Positions 22,247 through 34,688 of a DNA stretch of 64,000 nucleotides are shown in pieces. Position 1 is the first letter of the stretch. The number at the start of each line of letters is the position of its first letter. The position numbers and the translations under genes were made by a program. Source of the stretch: Siphonodentalium dalli (Eukaryota > Mollusca > Scaphopoda > Gadilida > Siphonodentaliidae); contig CP136065.1 of assembly GCA_032622095.1 (NCBI GenBank), forward strand, positions 209,106,151-209,170,150, given 5' to 3'. Below the pieces are notes generated by a model. The model was given only the letters and a program-made list of their open reading frames with translations, was not told where the DNA came from and did no database searches.

Positions 22247-23123
22247 AACAGCGTCCTATTTTCTATTAGCGCACACCAAGGTCAACGACAAGAAAGGCAT
22301 CTCCCAGAGGAATTCCTCGATGGTACAAAACGGAAATCGTTAGACACAGGCGGCGTTTCTTAGAATTAACCCAGTCACACACATATGTGTCATTCGACAG
22401 GCCGAGGACATCTCTTGATGGCATGGCGTCCCTTTCTATTATGCTTCCATCGCCAGATTTCATTTAGTTCCAATGGAATGAACTCAAAAGTGACAGCATA
22501 CATTATGCTCTCCGTCTATATTCATTACCCGTTGTGTTGAGAAACACGCGTAAGAAATGTACTCTATATTATTTGATGCACTCCACAAACTGCACAATCA
22601 TCATTCTCAATATTGTTCCACGCCCTTAAAGGTACGGTTGGCCTTGGCGGTGGGTATCCTGTGAAAATATTTCCACCCGTCAAAAACCGCCACAAACAGA
22701 AAGAACAACACAATGTAGACAGACTTTGTCCGTATACAAATAAGAAATATCGCATAAACAGTATGTTATTGTCATATCTTTGACCATTGTTATGTAAACA
22801 AAAACATAAAAAGTTACTTTTCTGGTGTTTGTTTATATTATGATGGTAAACATAAAGAGCGTTCTTTGTTGGTGAATTCCTGATATGGAACGAATAAAGA
22901 GCGTTTATGCCATTTGTATGTGATTAGCCAGCAGCATTGTGCTGTCTTCTGTAACACAATCAGGCTCTTGCTTAGGTAAAATATAGTAAATCTTTATGAT
23001 AACATGCTGTTTACGCGATGGTCATGGTATATATGAACGAAACTGTATGCGTTTTAATGTTTTTCTGTTTACGGTGATTGGAACAAATATGAATATTTTC
23101 GACAACTAAGGCCTCACGTGCCT
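22247..23123. other. Spacer with a relic of the 38.5/44.5 kb repeat
   Basis: The segment around 22855-22920 has paired ATAAAGAGCGTT motifs flanking ATTCCTGATATGG, as in the repeats at 38526 and 44520. The segment near 22625 carries an AAAGGTACGGTTGGCCTTGG block related to 24811 and 28275. No gene. Confidence 0.5.
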
Positions 23124-23127
23124 TTAA

Positions 23128-23376
23128 CCCCTCCATGACAGGAGATTCCTGAAATTTTGCGAAAAAAAACCGTGTCAATGCATTCTCTTATATATGCGAG
23201 TCGCCCATATGGCGCCTCACATATATAATAAAATTCATTAGCCTAACAATATTTAACTTGACCTTGTAAGCCAGTCCATATCTTATAATATGCGAGGCTC
23301 CCTATGGGAGACTCACATACATAAGAATATACTCCGGCACAGGGTCGTTAATGCTGCATCTTCCGTCATTAAAGGG
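23128..23376. mobile_element. piggyBac-like MITE with internal hairpin module
   Basis: Ends CCCCTCCATGACAGGAG and the complement of CCCTTTAATGACGGAAG, flanked by TTAA (23124-23127, 23377-23380). The interior includes TCAATGCATTCTCTTATATA followed by GCGAGTC. This module is shared with 10487-10899, 27184-27419 and 44279-44436. Confidence 0.8.
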
Positions 23377-23380
23377 TTAA

Positions 23381-24010
23381 AGTAATGTGGAACACCCCAC
23401 TGGGGTGGCCACAAGGGGTGGGGTGGGAGGAAACAAGGGACATGCACGCTTTTTGTTTTTATTTTGACTTATCTTGATACCCACCATCCTCTTTTTATCG
23501 CAGCAGTTATTGCCAAATTTGTTTTAATGTATTATGCTTATATGATAGTTTATTTTATTACATCTGTGCTCAGTTGTTATGTTTGATTAAAAGCTATTTG
23601 TAAGTCACTCAGAGTCACTGGTTAAGTCTTGAATGAAACATATTTTTCGGGTCACAATCTAGAACATTCTAAATAAAATTAGACCGTGTTTCATTTCAAT
23701 CAACTCAGATGAAAGTCTGGATATTTATCAGACTGAATTTAGAACAGTGATGAATTATATGCACCCAACAAAGGAGTTCACTGTGGGTTCTGAAGTGATA
23801 ACCCACTCCCATTCATATAACACTACATCTAGTATATACTATAACATATTTTGAAAAAAAGGCATGAGGAAAAAAAAATTCAGGTTGAGAAAAAAAACTG
23901 CTGATGATGACTCCACTGTGTATGCGGTACATACCAGAAACTTTTTTCCGCGCCCCCAGTTTATATCCAAATATAGGCAGAATCATCGCTATAAACGAAT
24001 GACACGTACA
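23381..24010. other. AT-rich spacer, nothing recognised
   Basis: No supportable gene or element. Confidence 0.45.
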
Positions 24011-24014
24011 TTAA

Positions 24015-24459
24015 ATGTACTCAATCCGATCAGAGGATCCCCATATCATCAAGATACAACAACAACAACAACAACAACATTTCTTCAAAATACGCTTTAG
24101 TTATCAGAATCGATTAATTGCAACAAAATAATGCTAACCACTGTCAACTTTCCGAAAACGTGTTATTTATCAGCATTTTGTTCAACGAAATGTGGCCGTA
24201 TTATCACTTGAGTATTCACAAAATTTGGCCGTATTACCACTTGTTTTAGAGTTATCCACCTTCATCCGCAATTTGACCGAGACCATCCATTTGACGGCGT
24301 GTTTCTGTGCCACAATACAATTGAAATAACAAACTTCAAAAATCGATATCTGATCACTCTGAGATTTGATGGGTAGGTTCCTCGACTCGAATCAAAAATG
24401 TTTTACCCCCGAAGCCAAAGAAATATTAATTTAGGGGTGTTTAAACGGATTGAGTAACT
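24015..24459. mobile_element. TTAA-target MITE family, copy B
   Basis: Ends ATGTACTCAATCCG and complement of AGTTACTCAATCCG, with TTAA at 24011-24014 and 24460-24463. The right arm carries CCTCGACTCGAATCAAA. A (CAA)n run lies at 24057-24079. Confidence 0.8.
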
Positions 24460-24810
24460 TTAACTGACTATTATTGGTGGAATCTTTGTCACCTAATAAT
24501 TCGTCCCGAATAAAGCAGTAAATAATTACATTTGTGAGTAGTTCAAACGTTGTGTTCTCTGAAATGGTACAGTTGATGTGGTTGGAATTTTCGATAATCT
24601 TAGTTCATTGCTACATTCTCCCAGTGGATATAGTGTTTGGATACTAACTTATCGGTTTTATCCACTGAAATAAGTTCACACTGTGTCTTTAACATTCGAG
24701 ATGCGAACTGAAATCCCCGAAAGAATCCAAAACTTCGATAATATTTTCTGGGGAACTACTCGCGGATAAAATGGGATTTTATTATTTGTTTTCTGGGTTT
24801 TAGTATGCAT

Positions 24811-24960
24811 CTTAAAGGCACGGATGGCCTTGGTTGCAGGTTATAATTTAGATATAAAAGTTACCAAATTATGAAAATTTCCTCAAGAATATACTAATAG
24901 TATATTATAATGACAGTATGAACACGATATTATCCACAAAAAAGTCGAGCATTTGTTTAT
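24811..24960 (+). repeat. Dispersed repeat, direct partner at 28275-28420
   Basis: Shares RGCCTTSGTTGYAGGTTAT and TTTCCTCAAGAATATACTAA, with about 80 percent similarity over 110-150 bp by eye. Class unknown. Confidence 0.7.
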
Positions 24961-24970
24961 ATACAGCACA

Positions 24971-25180
24971 TAAAGAGTGTGTGATAATCAAAACACTCAA
25001 CGCCGTGGTCAAGTTTTGGGAGATTGATTCACTATGAACCATTCAACACCATAATATTGAGTGGCCAGCATTATCGAGCGCTATAGCGGTATGCTGTAAA
25101 CAGCATGGTGCATTTGTAACCAAAGTTCACGCTGTGGGATCTCCCCGGTGTTGAGTGTTTTGTTTATCGCACACTCTTTA
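24971..25180. mobile_element. 210-bp MITE with long TIR
   Basis: Ends TAAAGAGTGTGTGATAATCA and the near complement. The inverted repeat runs on through AAAACACTCAACGCCG. A longer relative with the same termini spans 36236-38218. Confidence 0.85.
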
Positions 25181-25880
25181 CCTACTGTACTGTAACAAAA
25201 TGTGGCTTTTGTTTACTAACCCTATACGATCTTGATAATAACATGATATTTATTGGATATTTATGATCAGTATAAGAACAAAATCTGTCTATATTTTAAT
25301 ATTCTTTCCGTGTATGGTGGGTTTAACGGAGGTGACTATTTTAACAACAATTTATTCAATATCGCGAAGGACATCCGTATCTTTAATGTCGAGGACATGA
25401 CCTACATATTGAGAATGGTGATTGCACTGTCTTCGCCTTCGGCCTCTCGTAAAACCATTACGCCTTCGCACCGTGTCACAAACAGACGGACACACACGTG
25501 TGGTTCTGTATATATATATATATAGTTATTCATTGCGGCGACTATACAGATATGCGACCAACAATAATTATACTCTGGACATGGGCCATAAATTCGTATT
25601 CATTCGTCATCTGGTCTGTGGGTGGAGTGTTTCGATTTATATACAATATTTCCATTCTACACAAGTAGTCTATGCAATATTTCCATTCTACATATCAAGC
25701 AGTCTATGAATTAGATCAAATATGGTAAATTCCTATATAATCTGGATTCTTCGAGGGCTCGGTTTAGATCAAACCAATCTTCTATTATATATAGGCGTAA
25801 TTATAAATTTGCTAACGAACGGACACAAATTTGAAACTAAATGCAGGTTCTTCATGACACTTCTGTATCACTTATCCCTT
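25181..25880. other. AT-rich spacer with (TA)n
   Basis: A short TA run near 25508 and a duplicated TATTTCCATTCTACA at 25650-25695. No gene. Confidence 0.5.
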
Positions 25881-25909
25881 GGTAGAATCTGCGATATTCA
25901 CTGCGTGTC

Positions 25910-26010
25910 ACCCTACAAGTCTGAGTTTAGTGTGCCTGTTATTTGCAGAATGAGGTCCTCAGAGGGTGAATTTAGTGACGCTATCCCGCAGAACTGTCAT
26001 CTGCTATGAG
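25910..26010. repeat. Copy of the hairpin repeat at 26918-27060
   Basis: GAATGAGGTCCTCAGAGGGT followed by GAATTTAGTGACGCTATCCC, preceded by CTGAGTTTAGTGTGCCTG. The same blocks recur in both orientations at 26918-27060. Confidence 0.75.
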
Positions 26011-26212
26011 AAACATATAGACTCAGATTGAAGTTCCCAAAATGATGAATATTGTGATGTACACCCATTGGGAACATCGAAAAATCAATCTGTCGTCTGC
26101 CAATTTGGCGATATAGAGAAACTAAACTAAAAAAGAAATATAATTTCAAACTCCAGGCAGAATTATCTTTCATCTATCTGCTGAGATATCACTGCCGCAA
26201 GAGCATTTGGTA

Positions 26213-26830
26213 AGGATTTATGACATGATCTTAGACTTTTTCTTAGTTCTTATGTTTTAGGATTAAATTGCCTATGTCTGACTCAGTTCATATTGTTCTT
26301 ATCAATACCAAAATAATTACCATTATTACATATCTATCAACGTAATTCGCATGATTGCACGAGTTTCCAGGCGTGTGATAATTCTCAGAATCGCACTAGT
26401 GCAATCTGTCGACGGAACTATTTCATTCAGTGTTAAAACTCAATTAAATTCACATTTTCTGTACCGGAGATGTACGATTGTGAGTCAATTTACTATGATA
26501 CGGAGATATGTAATAAAAATAGAACCGCATGAGTGTCTGGATTTTGACGAATTATCGCACTCGATTTGTTGGCGAACGCGATACCTCTCGTGCGGGACTG
26601 CAATGCGTCCCGCACTCGAGGTATCGCTCCGCCAACAAATCTCGTGCGATAATTACGTCAAAATCCAGACACTCATGCGGTTCTATCTATTTATTGCAAA
26701 TTTTTGATGGATCAAAATAAGATAATAGGTGACTAAATATAGTTCCGACGATGCGTATAAATAGATGTATCGGTCCGCAAAGTACCATCCTTCCGGCAGT
26801 GATCTATCGCAGTGATAACGGAGAGGGCGC
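26213..26830. repeat. Inverted partner of 15160-15415, with a foldback between the blocks
   Basis: Blocks 26213-26330 and 26720-26830 match 15298-15415 and 15170-15275 in inverted orientation. About 390 bp that is absent at 15 kb lies between, and includes the large hairpin at 26519-26686. Confidence 0.75.
26519..26686. repeat. Large near-perfect hairpin
   Basis: Arms of about 78 bp, from ATAGAACCGCATGAGTGTCT to its complement, around a short loop near 26600-26607. Mismatches are few and mostly isolated CT/CG changes. It is CpG-rich in an AT-rich setting. Apparent frames through it come from the hairpin. Confidence 0.92.
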
Positions 26831-26917
26831 TGCATGGAGTTTGATATAATCTTTGTGAAGGAGTTTCTATAGAAATTTATTAATTAAGAAACTTTCCAGA
26901 GAAGATGAGGCCTAAGC

Positions 26918-27007
26918 AGAATGAGGTCCCCAAAGGGTGAATTTAGTGATGGTAGCCCGCCATGTGGGATAGCGTCACTAAATTCACCCTCTGGGGACCT
27001 CATTCTG
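26918..27007. repeat. Hairpin from inverted copies of a GAATGAGGTCC repeat
   Basis: CAGAATGAGGTCCCCAAAGG and GTGAATTTAGTGA are followed by the inverted copy TCACTAAATTCACCCTCTGG and GGACCTCATTCTG. The flank 27008-27055 matches 25917-25955 in inverted orientation. Confidence 0.9.
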
Positions 27008-27183
27008 TAAATGACAGGCAAACTAAACTCAGGCTTTTCACCCTAATTATTATCAAGTGTCGTCCACGATAAAATGGATTCAATGCCTTCGAAATAAAAA
27101 TAATATACAAGTCCGTAAAACAACTATCATTAACAAATACACGACAAAATAAGTTGACTTTGTTATTATGTTTGTTGTATTAA

Positions 27184-27419
27184 CCCTTTGAGTGCCAGGT
27201 CGATTTTTGTATCAACCCATATACCCTGTGCCAATGCATTCTCTTATATATGCGAGTCGACCATAGGTCGCCTCGCATATATGAGAGAATGCATTGGCCT
27301 AACAATTATTTTATTTTTTTTACAATTTTTTACAATTTTAATAATTTATTCTTATATTATTTAACAGACTTATTTTGTAGGTTTAGGGCCGATGAGATCG
27401 GCCCCTGGCACTCAAAGGG
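27184..27419. mobile_element. piggyBac-like MITE with perfect internal hairpin
   Basis: Ends CCCTTTGAGTGCCAGG and the exact complement, flanked by TTAA (27180-27183, 27420-27423). The internal hairpin (27229-27300) pairs TGCCAATGCATTCTCTTATA with its complement almost perfectly. 236 bp, no coding capacity. Confidence 0.92.
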
Positions 27420-27423
27420 TTAA

Positions 27424-28270
27424 TAACTCTTGAATAGTTAGACGTCAACACGATTGTTATGTGAGCAGTGGAATGGACCCATAGCAGTCCAATTAGTCCA
27501 ATACGATACAAAGTTTTAATAAAAAAACTTGTGTTTATAAAGCTATGTAATTACCAGCTAGTTTGTCGTCAGTGTGAACTGAACTTTATGACGGGCTCCG
27601 AACCATACATTGCCGTGAAGATGTGCCCCCCCCCCCCCCAAGAGTAACGGTGGCGTTTAGACGGTTCGGTAATGCCGCCGAACCTTACATTGTTAACCAC
27701 CCGATTCGATAGCATTATCAAATACTTATTATTATATGATCATAAGTTTCTTTCCTAATTCCTATGTTAAAACATAACAAAAAAATCGAGATATCTAATG
27801 ATGTTCACCTCATTAATCAAACAAGAGGTTAATAACAGTTCTGAGTGACGTCAGATACTTCAGGGGTTAACATAACATATTATCAGACATGCGACGTTCA
27901 ACGTCACAACGTTTTGTCCAATCAAAGCGCGTTTCATATAATAAAACAGTTATCGCATTGTTTCTTGGTTGACACGGGGAATTGCGATAACCCAATAATG
28001 CCAACAAAGAACGTACTTTCGACGAAATAACGGAGATCACTGAAACAATTTACAACACCACAACTTATCAGCTTTGGTCGAATGTAAGTCAAATTCACTG
28101 TTGAGCATCATTCTTTAAAATCACTTCTTCGACAGAAACAACGCTCTTTATAATTTTATTAGTTTTTTTCCCAGTTTTTCAGTTGTCCGTTATTTATAGT
28201 CAAATTATATTTCTTTGGGAAAAAAACGCGCAATAAAAGAATCGCTATAATAAAAAATATTGTTTTTGTT
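27424..28270. other. Spacer with a poly-C run
   Basis: A run of about 13 C lies near 27627. Two copies of CCGAACCWTACATTG lie about 80 bp apart (27599, 27677). No gene. Confidence 0.5.
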
Positions 28271-28274
28271 TAAA

Positions 28275-28420
28275 GGGACGGGCGGCCTTCGTTGTAGGTT
28301 ATATTTTAGAAATAACATTTATCAAATTATGATAATTTCCTCAAGAATATACTAATAGTATAGCATAATGATGATATCACAAAACACGCTTTATTTCCAA
28401 GAAAATACAGGTCGAGTGTT
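28275..28420 (+). repeat. Dispersed repeat, direct partner at 24811-24960
   Basis: See 24811-24960; the shared block is TTTCCTCAAGAATATACTAA. Confidence 0.7.
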
Positions 28421-28534
28421 GATTAGTTCCCTCACAAAAAGCGCAGTGGTTTGTTTATAAGCAGAATCGCGATATTGCGTCATTTCCTTATTTAGATTCG
28501 CGCGCATTATACGTCGGTTGTAAAACCTCTAATT

Positions 28535-28895
28535 TGTTTAAAGACATGTATGTTATATGCTGTGCATGTTATGTTACACGTACTTCCCATGCTCCAATTA
28601 TTTGACAATGGCTCAACCAATTAATAAATAAATAAACCAAACAGTCAATCAATCAATCATTTTGGTTATGCTATATCTATTAGTATTAAGATGCTCTATC
28701 TCTTCCACAACAACAAAAACAACAACATATTTTTATAAATCCCATTTTAAGATCACAAATAGCTATTTGCAACAACTTATACAATTAATGATGTTAGCCC
28801 GCTATGCGCTTGTCGTGAATAGAACCAGCTTCATCCGCCGTAGGACGCCTAATGTCGACCTATTGCACCTCTAGCCACTTCACCAACTGGCCCAC
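28535..28895 (-). mobile_element. tRNA-like SINE, second family, copy 1
   Basis: On the minus strand the head reads GTGAAGTGGCTAGAGGTG (A-box-like), with GGTTCTATTC (B-box-like) about 55 bp later. The body then runs into an (ATTG)n stretch. It matches 38970-39325 along its length in the same orientation, including DNA beyond the ATTG run, so the true 3' end is uncertain. Confidence 0.65.
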
Positions 28896-30070
28896 CAGTC
28901 CATAGACATTCTGCAGGAAAGTAATGTAAAATTAAGATGTATCATGCATTATTAAAACAGGCCTCCCAGTAAAACAGATGGAGAACACTGCAGCCAAATT
29001 GAAGAGTTTTTATTTAGCAAACTTTAATTAGCCGCGACTGTACGTGTTGCCAATTCGTATGACTGTTTAAGACCTGTAATGGATGAGAACTGAAATGACA
29101 AATACTGTACAAATAACATAGCTGCCTATTAGATGACAGGATAGAACGAATCATGTCACGATTCGAGTTGCAGCATTAATCATGTGGATCAAACTGTCTC
29201 CTCACAACCTTTAACGATCAGATAACTCGCTATTGTTAGCAAACGGGAAGAAACAATTCTAATTTGTGCACAGGACTTGTGTACTGTATCCAGGAGAGTA
29301 CAGAAGAGTACAAGAAAACCACAGTCAGAAATGGTAACGCGCTCAAGATCATATATTATATACGCATGCTTGTATTATAGAATCTTGTTCATTTCTGTTA
29401 TTTGTAATTGGCATAGCTTATCACAAACCAAAAATCAACATTATTAACATAATGTAAACGCTAATAAACGAAATTGAAATTCTCAACTACACCTTTTATC
29501 GGGCTCGGATTGGGGGTCGCACTACAGCTCGGGCTGGGGGTCGCACTACAACATTTAATGTCCCAATAATTAACATTCTATAAATAGAACCCCCAGCGCT
29601 ATGGCAGCGCCCAGGCGAAACAGGAATTTGTACATTAGTATACACGCGGCGTGCGTAATAAATTGTTCAGGAGATGTGGGAGTCTGTATCGTGTTAAGTA
29701 GTCGCTCTTCAAAAGTTTTCGGCAATAAGCATTCTTCAGTTGATATTATTTAGACATGACCTCACAAGCATGGTTGCATTCAGATATATAATTATGTATA
29801 TATAGTACCAATGGTGGGTATTATTTTACTAACGACGTTAAATATATTTCGTAACATGCAGGACCTATGGAATTGAAAGTGTCAGTATTAGCATTCATGT
29901 CGGTGTCAGTGGAAAGATAATTGGAATTAAATTGCAGCTGTAATATTGATCCACGTTTCTTGCGTAACTTGTAAAAGTCGTTACAGCCACATGCATACAA
30001 GGAAACACGACCAGTCACTTTTGAATGGCGACTGTAAATGTAATGTACCTGCAGCATAAATTACAACTAT
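28896..30070. other. AT-rich spacer; short 27-bp tandem duplicate at 29500-29551
   Basis: CGGGCTSGGNTTGGGGGTCGCACTACA-like sequence occurs twice in tandem. Nothing else recognised. Confidence 0.5.
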
Positions 30071-30090
30071 GCACCCAAGGAGAAGCAGAT

Positions 30091-30146
30091 AGAGAGAGAG
30101 AGAGAGAGGGAGAGAGAGGGAGAGAGAGAGAGAGAGAGAGAGAGAC
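30091..30146 (+). repeat. (GA)n microsatellite
   Basis: An almost uninterrupted GA run with a few GGGA units. Confidence 0.95.
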
Positions 30147-30289
30147 ACTCAAGAAATACACCTGTCCATCCGGAAACTATATCCAAGAAAGGGGTATGGT
30201 TCTTGGTGTTCGTTCGCCATAATCGCCATTACTTCCAAGTGCATGTGTCTGCATGTATGTCCCACAAAAACCGAGAAGTAATTAATTCC

Positions 30290-30835
30290 CTCTGATTAGT
30301 TCGGAATATAGCGAACATTCGGAGTAAGGAATCTTCGTAATAGAAAACATTCGCGACAGAGGACCATCGGAATAGCGAACTTTCTGAATAGCGAACATTC
30401 GGAATAGAGAAACGTCGGAATAAAGACATGAATCCTGACACCAGAAGTATGTCGAAGTCAGTCGAAATATGTACAGAAATAACAAAACGGCGTCCCGATA
30501 AATAAAACATTCGTAATCGAGAACCTTCGGAATAACCAACCTTCGAAATAGAAAATCTTCGGAATAAAGAACCTTCTGAATAAAGACATGAAATATGACC
30601 ACAGAAGTCGAGTGTCGAAATATGTACAGAAATGACCAAACGGCGATTTCCTCACGTATGGGCACGTGTGCATCCCGGATAAAACATTCATAATAAAGAA
30701 TCTTCTGAATAGCGAACCGTCAGAATAGTCAACCTTCGTAATATTGAAACGTCGGAATAAAGAACCTTCGGAATAAAGACATGAGATATGACCCCAGAAG
30801 TATCTCGATGTAAGTAGAAATGTATAATTATCAAC
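30290..30835. repeat. Two-level tandem repeat: about 16-17-bp unit within 172-184-bp blocks
   Basis: The small unit is close to TTCGGAATARMGAACC, repeated with variation. The larger block ends in TAAAGACATGA, then CCAGAAGT and TCCTCAC, and recurs at about 30421, 30593 and 30777. The minus strand is stop-poor in all three frames because of the unit. Confidence 0.85.
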
Positions 30836-30856
30836 CGGCGATTTCCTCACACATGG

Positions 30857-31151
30857 TTGATAAGATTGATTGATTGGGTTTAATGTCGATTTCAGTATCT
30901 ATGGCCATATCACGACATTGCCAGTTTTAGTGGTGGAGGAAATCCGCACATTTAGTGGCTGATAAAATCGTCGACCATGTGAGGTAAACCACCGACCATA
31001 GGCGAGTAACTGGCAACTCCATCAGATAACGTTTTCGAGTTACAAATTCCACGATGGAAACATGCAGATTGGAACCATTATCGCCAGCGCTTGACGACTA
31101 GACGGCTAGACGGCTTGGAGTTGTACCTTACCGACTGAGCCATCGAGCCCC
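30857..31151 (-). mobile_element. tRNA-derived SINE
   Basis: On the minus strand the head has TGGCTCAGTCGG, an exact A-box match, and GGTTCCAATC as B box. The body has TTTCCATCGTGGAATTTGTA and GGAGTTGCCAGTTACT, and the tail TGATATGGCC ... CATTAAACCCAATCAATC. A 12-bp target duplication CCTCACACAKGG lies at 30845-30856 and 31152-31163. Same family as 10399-11067. Confidence 0.85.
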
Positions 31152-31253
31152 CCTCACACAGGGCCATATACATTAGTCCAAGCACAGACGTGAAAGGGGA
31201 AAAGTAAAAAAATAAATTGAAGGAAGTTGGTTATATAATGGCGCCCGCTCTCC

Positions 31254-31286
31254 CGCGGCGAAGCCGCGGAAGCGAAGCGACCTAGG
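31254..31286 (+). other. Hairpin with GAA loop followed by CTAG
   Basis: CCGCGGCGAAGCCGCGG, then AAGCGAAGCGAC, CTAG and TATAC-rich DNA. The stem-GAA-stem then CTAG order is the same as in the Helitron-like ends elsewhere here. The rest of such an element cannot be delimited. Confidence 0.45.
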
Positions 31287-32602
31287 GTATACGTATGCGT
31301 ATATGAGATATACTAATCGACTTTTTCAGACCAATCTAAAAATAGATTGAACTTACCTAAAATAGAATAATTTATTCATAACTCAAGGGTCAGCCGAGTC
31401 CAAAAAATTATTGTTGGAGACGGCCGCCATTTTGTATTGATTAATACCACCTCGAAATGTCAAAATAACAAACTTTGTTCCAGTAAATGTTAGTTATATT
31501 TCATCATACGTAGGAACATCATGTTCCTAAAGCCAAAGATATTTAAAAAATTGAATGTAAATTAAACCAAAGCCCTGGTTAACAAAAACTAAAATTGCAT
31601 GAACAAGTTTTGTTTACATATTTTACAAAATTATTAAAAAATTTGCCCCGAAAGAGGATTCTAGAGGCCTTACTGGCCGTTTAGATTTGATCTTCCATTT
31701 TCTAACGGTATTTCCGCCTAAGTTCAAGGCCGACAAATGGAAACTATAATTTCCGATTGAAAGATCGCAGAGTCCTGTTAAGGTTGCTTCTTGGGAAACC
31801 AGTAAAGGCGTCATGACATCAAGACGTACATCATGATGTCACAACCTACATCGGCGCGAAATATTCCAGACAGGACTGCGTCGACGGCCAGACAGTTGAG
31901 ACTCGTATTACACGGGCAGGCTAAACATCCATATTTACGTTATATGTGATTATTTACATCCATTGTATATATTATTTTCTTGTGTCCCGTTAGGGTATAT
32001 CATCAAATCCTTCTAAAGATAAAAATTCATCCGATAATCCCATGAACAGTAATAAGCGGGCGTAAATTACGTTTACGTATGATCATATTATTATTTAGGT
32101 CATACCATCGTGGAAGCGTCACGAAAAGTCCCATAAAATCCGAATTGAGTTACACAATTTTTACATATAAGAAAGCAGACTTTTTTCTTTTTCACAATCA
32201 TGGAACTAATTGGATGTTGTGAAAATGTTTCACCCTAAAATACACAAAAGAAATATGATATTGTTCTATACAAAATTCTCCAAACAGAGACATCCATTCA
32301 AAGGGTAATTTCGAATGAATTTCGTAGATATGGATATGAAATAACATACTGAGCCAAAACAATGACGAGTTTTTCAGGCAAACTGTCGTATTCGATGTCG
32401 GATTTCTCGGGCTTCTCCAAATATAGACGCGAGCTGTATATTAAAAACTGCACAGACATCACCTCTTCAATATAATAGGCATAATTCGCGACTACACATA
32501 ACGTAATTGGTCAAAACTTGTAAAACCATAACCCTACCTCCTAAACTGGTCCTCATCGACCTAGTCACATTTCGCTGTTCAACTCTGTCTAATCTAGTCA
32601 TA
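31287..32602. other. Spacer, nothing recognised
   Basis: No supportable coding frame, RNA or repeat. Confidence 0.45.
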
Positions 32603-34045
32603 TGAATTAAGCAGATATACCAGTTTCTGTAAAATTAGAGCACGAGAGCGAATAGTGACACGTATAGAATAATGCAATCGCGGCCATGAAATGGCTATCA
32701 AAATGGCCGCAACCCAAGCCATGCTACGACGAAAGCAAATATCTTTAAAAGGTACACATATCATTAAAACATATCCATCTGGAGGATTTATCTATCACTG
32801 CAAAGCAAGTTAAACCCAATGAGTTATGTCTTTAAAAGTACGGATTTTCTGCATACAGTCTGACACAAAAATAATAATTTCGGGCATGCAACACACGGTG
32901 TAATGTTTCACCACACAGTTTGTGGTAGTTTCATTCGACATGATGATTGATTATTGAATGTAACGCAGAAACTGAAGTGCATACCCTTGCGGTATAAATA
33001 GCAGCTACATTTCCGGAATGAGCAACATTGTCCGTGATAATAAACCATACACGTATGTTGCAATGCTTATTATACTGCCAAGAAACCCCCATCTCGTCAA
33101 TAGATTAGCATCCAGATAAAATATACAGTGCATAGTACATTTTATATAAGACTAATTTTCGTGCTGTTACCAAACCGGTTTCTTAGTAGACAATTTTGTT
33201 CAAATTACTTCAGTCGGCAGCTTGAAAATGGAATAAGCTTCCACGCAATGTACAATATTAGATTTAGATATCTTGTTGTCTAAAATTTATCTTAGCAATA
33301 CCACCCACATAATTGTGCAAAATACCAGGTGAACAGCGTTTAAAGCTATTATTTCAGCGTCGACTATACTCTAAATATTGTTATTTATGGTTGTGCGTCC
33401 AGTAGATATGTGTATAACATTAGGGGGAACGGATACAAGCGGCGATGCGGTTGCGGAAAAACATGTATATGTGGCCTTGGTGGATTTAACCAAATATTAT
33501 TTACAGGTATAAACACAGTCTCTCTCACAAAATATGTAGGCAATTTTGGTCAAGTTTAGAATTTATTGAAGATAGTATATGGTACTCCTTTGTGTTTTGA
33601 TAAATTGCGTTCATAGTATACCACCATGCATTCTTGTGATAAAAGCGAAATATTCGTGTTTTATCACATGATCGGAGGCAACTATGATTACTATTTTTAA
33701 GACACGGACAATAGAATTTACATATTTTATCCGTTGCTCTAAGAGTACCTCTCATACTATTATATAGTCAATTTTGATATATTTGGTGCTGTATATAATA
33801 AAAGAAACAATGATCGGTCACATTCGTGAGACTGCTCTGGGCACATATACTTCTGCTCCTAGAAAAGGTCACATAATAAATAAATCCCTATTAAATTTCA
33901 TTTAACAATCTAATTACACATATATCACACGATTCAAGATAAACAGTGATAAAAAATGGGTTACTGTTCCGTTTCTGTGCGCCCAAAATCCAGATTTAAC
34001 AGTTGCTCTCTCGTGAGATATATTAGAAAGCATTCGTGCATGCTT
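32603..34045 (+). repeat. Segmental duplicate, copy 1
   Basis: Matches 49609-50507 followed by 53302-53955, in the same orientation. Shared blocks include GGCCATGAAATGGCT, GGTATAAACACAGTCTCT and TCTTGTGATAAAAGCGAAAT. Copy 1 lacks the 2.8-kb insertion at 50508 and a 60-bp stretch at about 49745-49803. I see no conserved frame, so the unit is probably non-coding or an old element. Confidence 0.8.
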
Positions 34046-34688
34046 CAGACTTTGAATAATTCCGACAAATCACGATTTCTAAAAAAAAAACTCAACTCAG
34101 ATTGTTGGGGACTTCTGGTATGTTGTTCATAAATATGTTCTTATTAGTTCTGGAACAAATCAGGTTTCTCCGATTTTTGTCCCTCGTGAAACCTAATGTT
34201 CCTGGACTACAGCCCGAAAATAAAATCATTCGATTGGACAGCGTAATCGACAGGTTTTATTTAAGCATAATTATGAGAGACGTAGATTGATTGATTGTTT
34301 GTTTGTATAATATTGACAAACGTATGACAATGGTGATAATAAACAAACAAAAATGATATTATACAGGAGCGACATGGCCCAGATGGACCGTTTTATGTAT
34401 ACAAACATGAAGTGGCTACTAATGAAGTGAAATGATAATGGAAACGATAGAATGTAGTTCATAATAGACACATACGGTATCCAAACCACTTATGGGATGT
34501 AATATAAGTGTTGACACATATATATATGTATTGATTATATTCATGGGCTTATTATATATCTGTCACTAATGATGGGGTATGGTCGGGGCTGTTTCGAATG
34601 TTAACTAGTTAAGAAAATAATAGCTTCCGATTATTAAATTCATTGAAAGATCGTTGTTGATAAAGTCGATATTTTGTTTCAGGCTATC

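Noticed and set aside
26351-26720. 118- and 63-codon frames
   Set aside because: They run through the giant hairpin and an insertion in a dispersed repeat.
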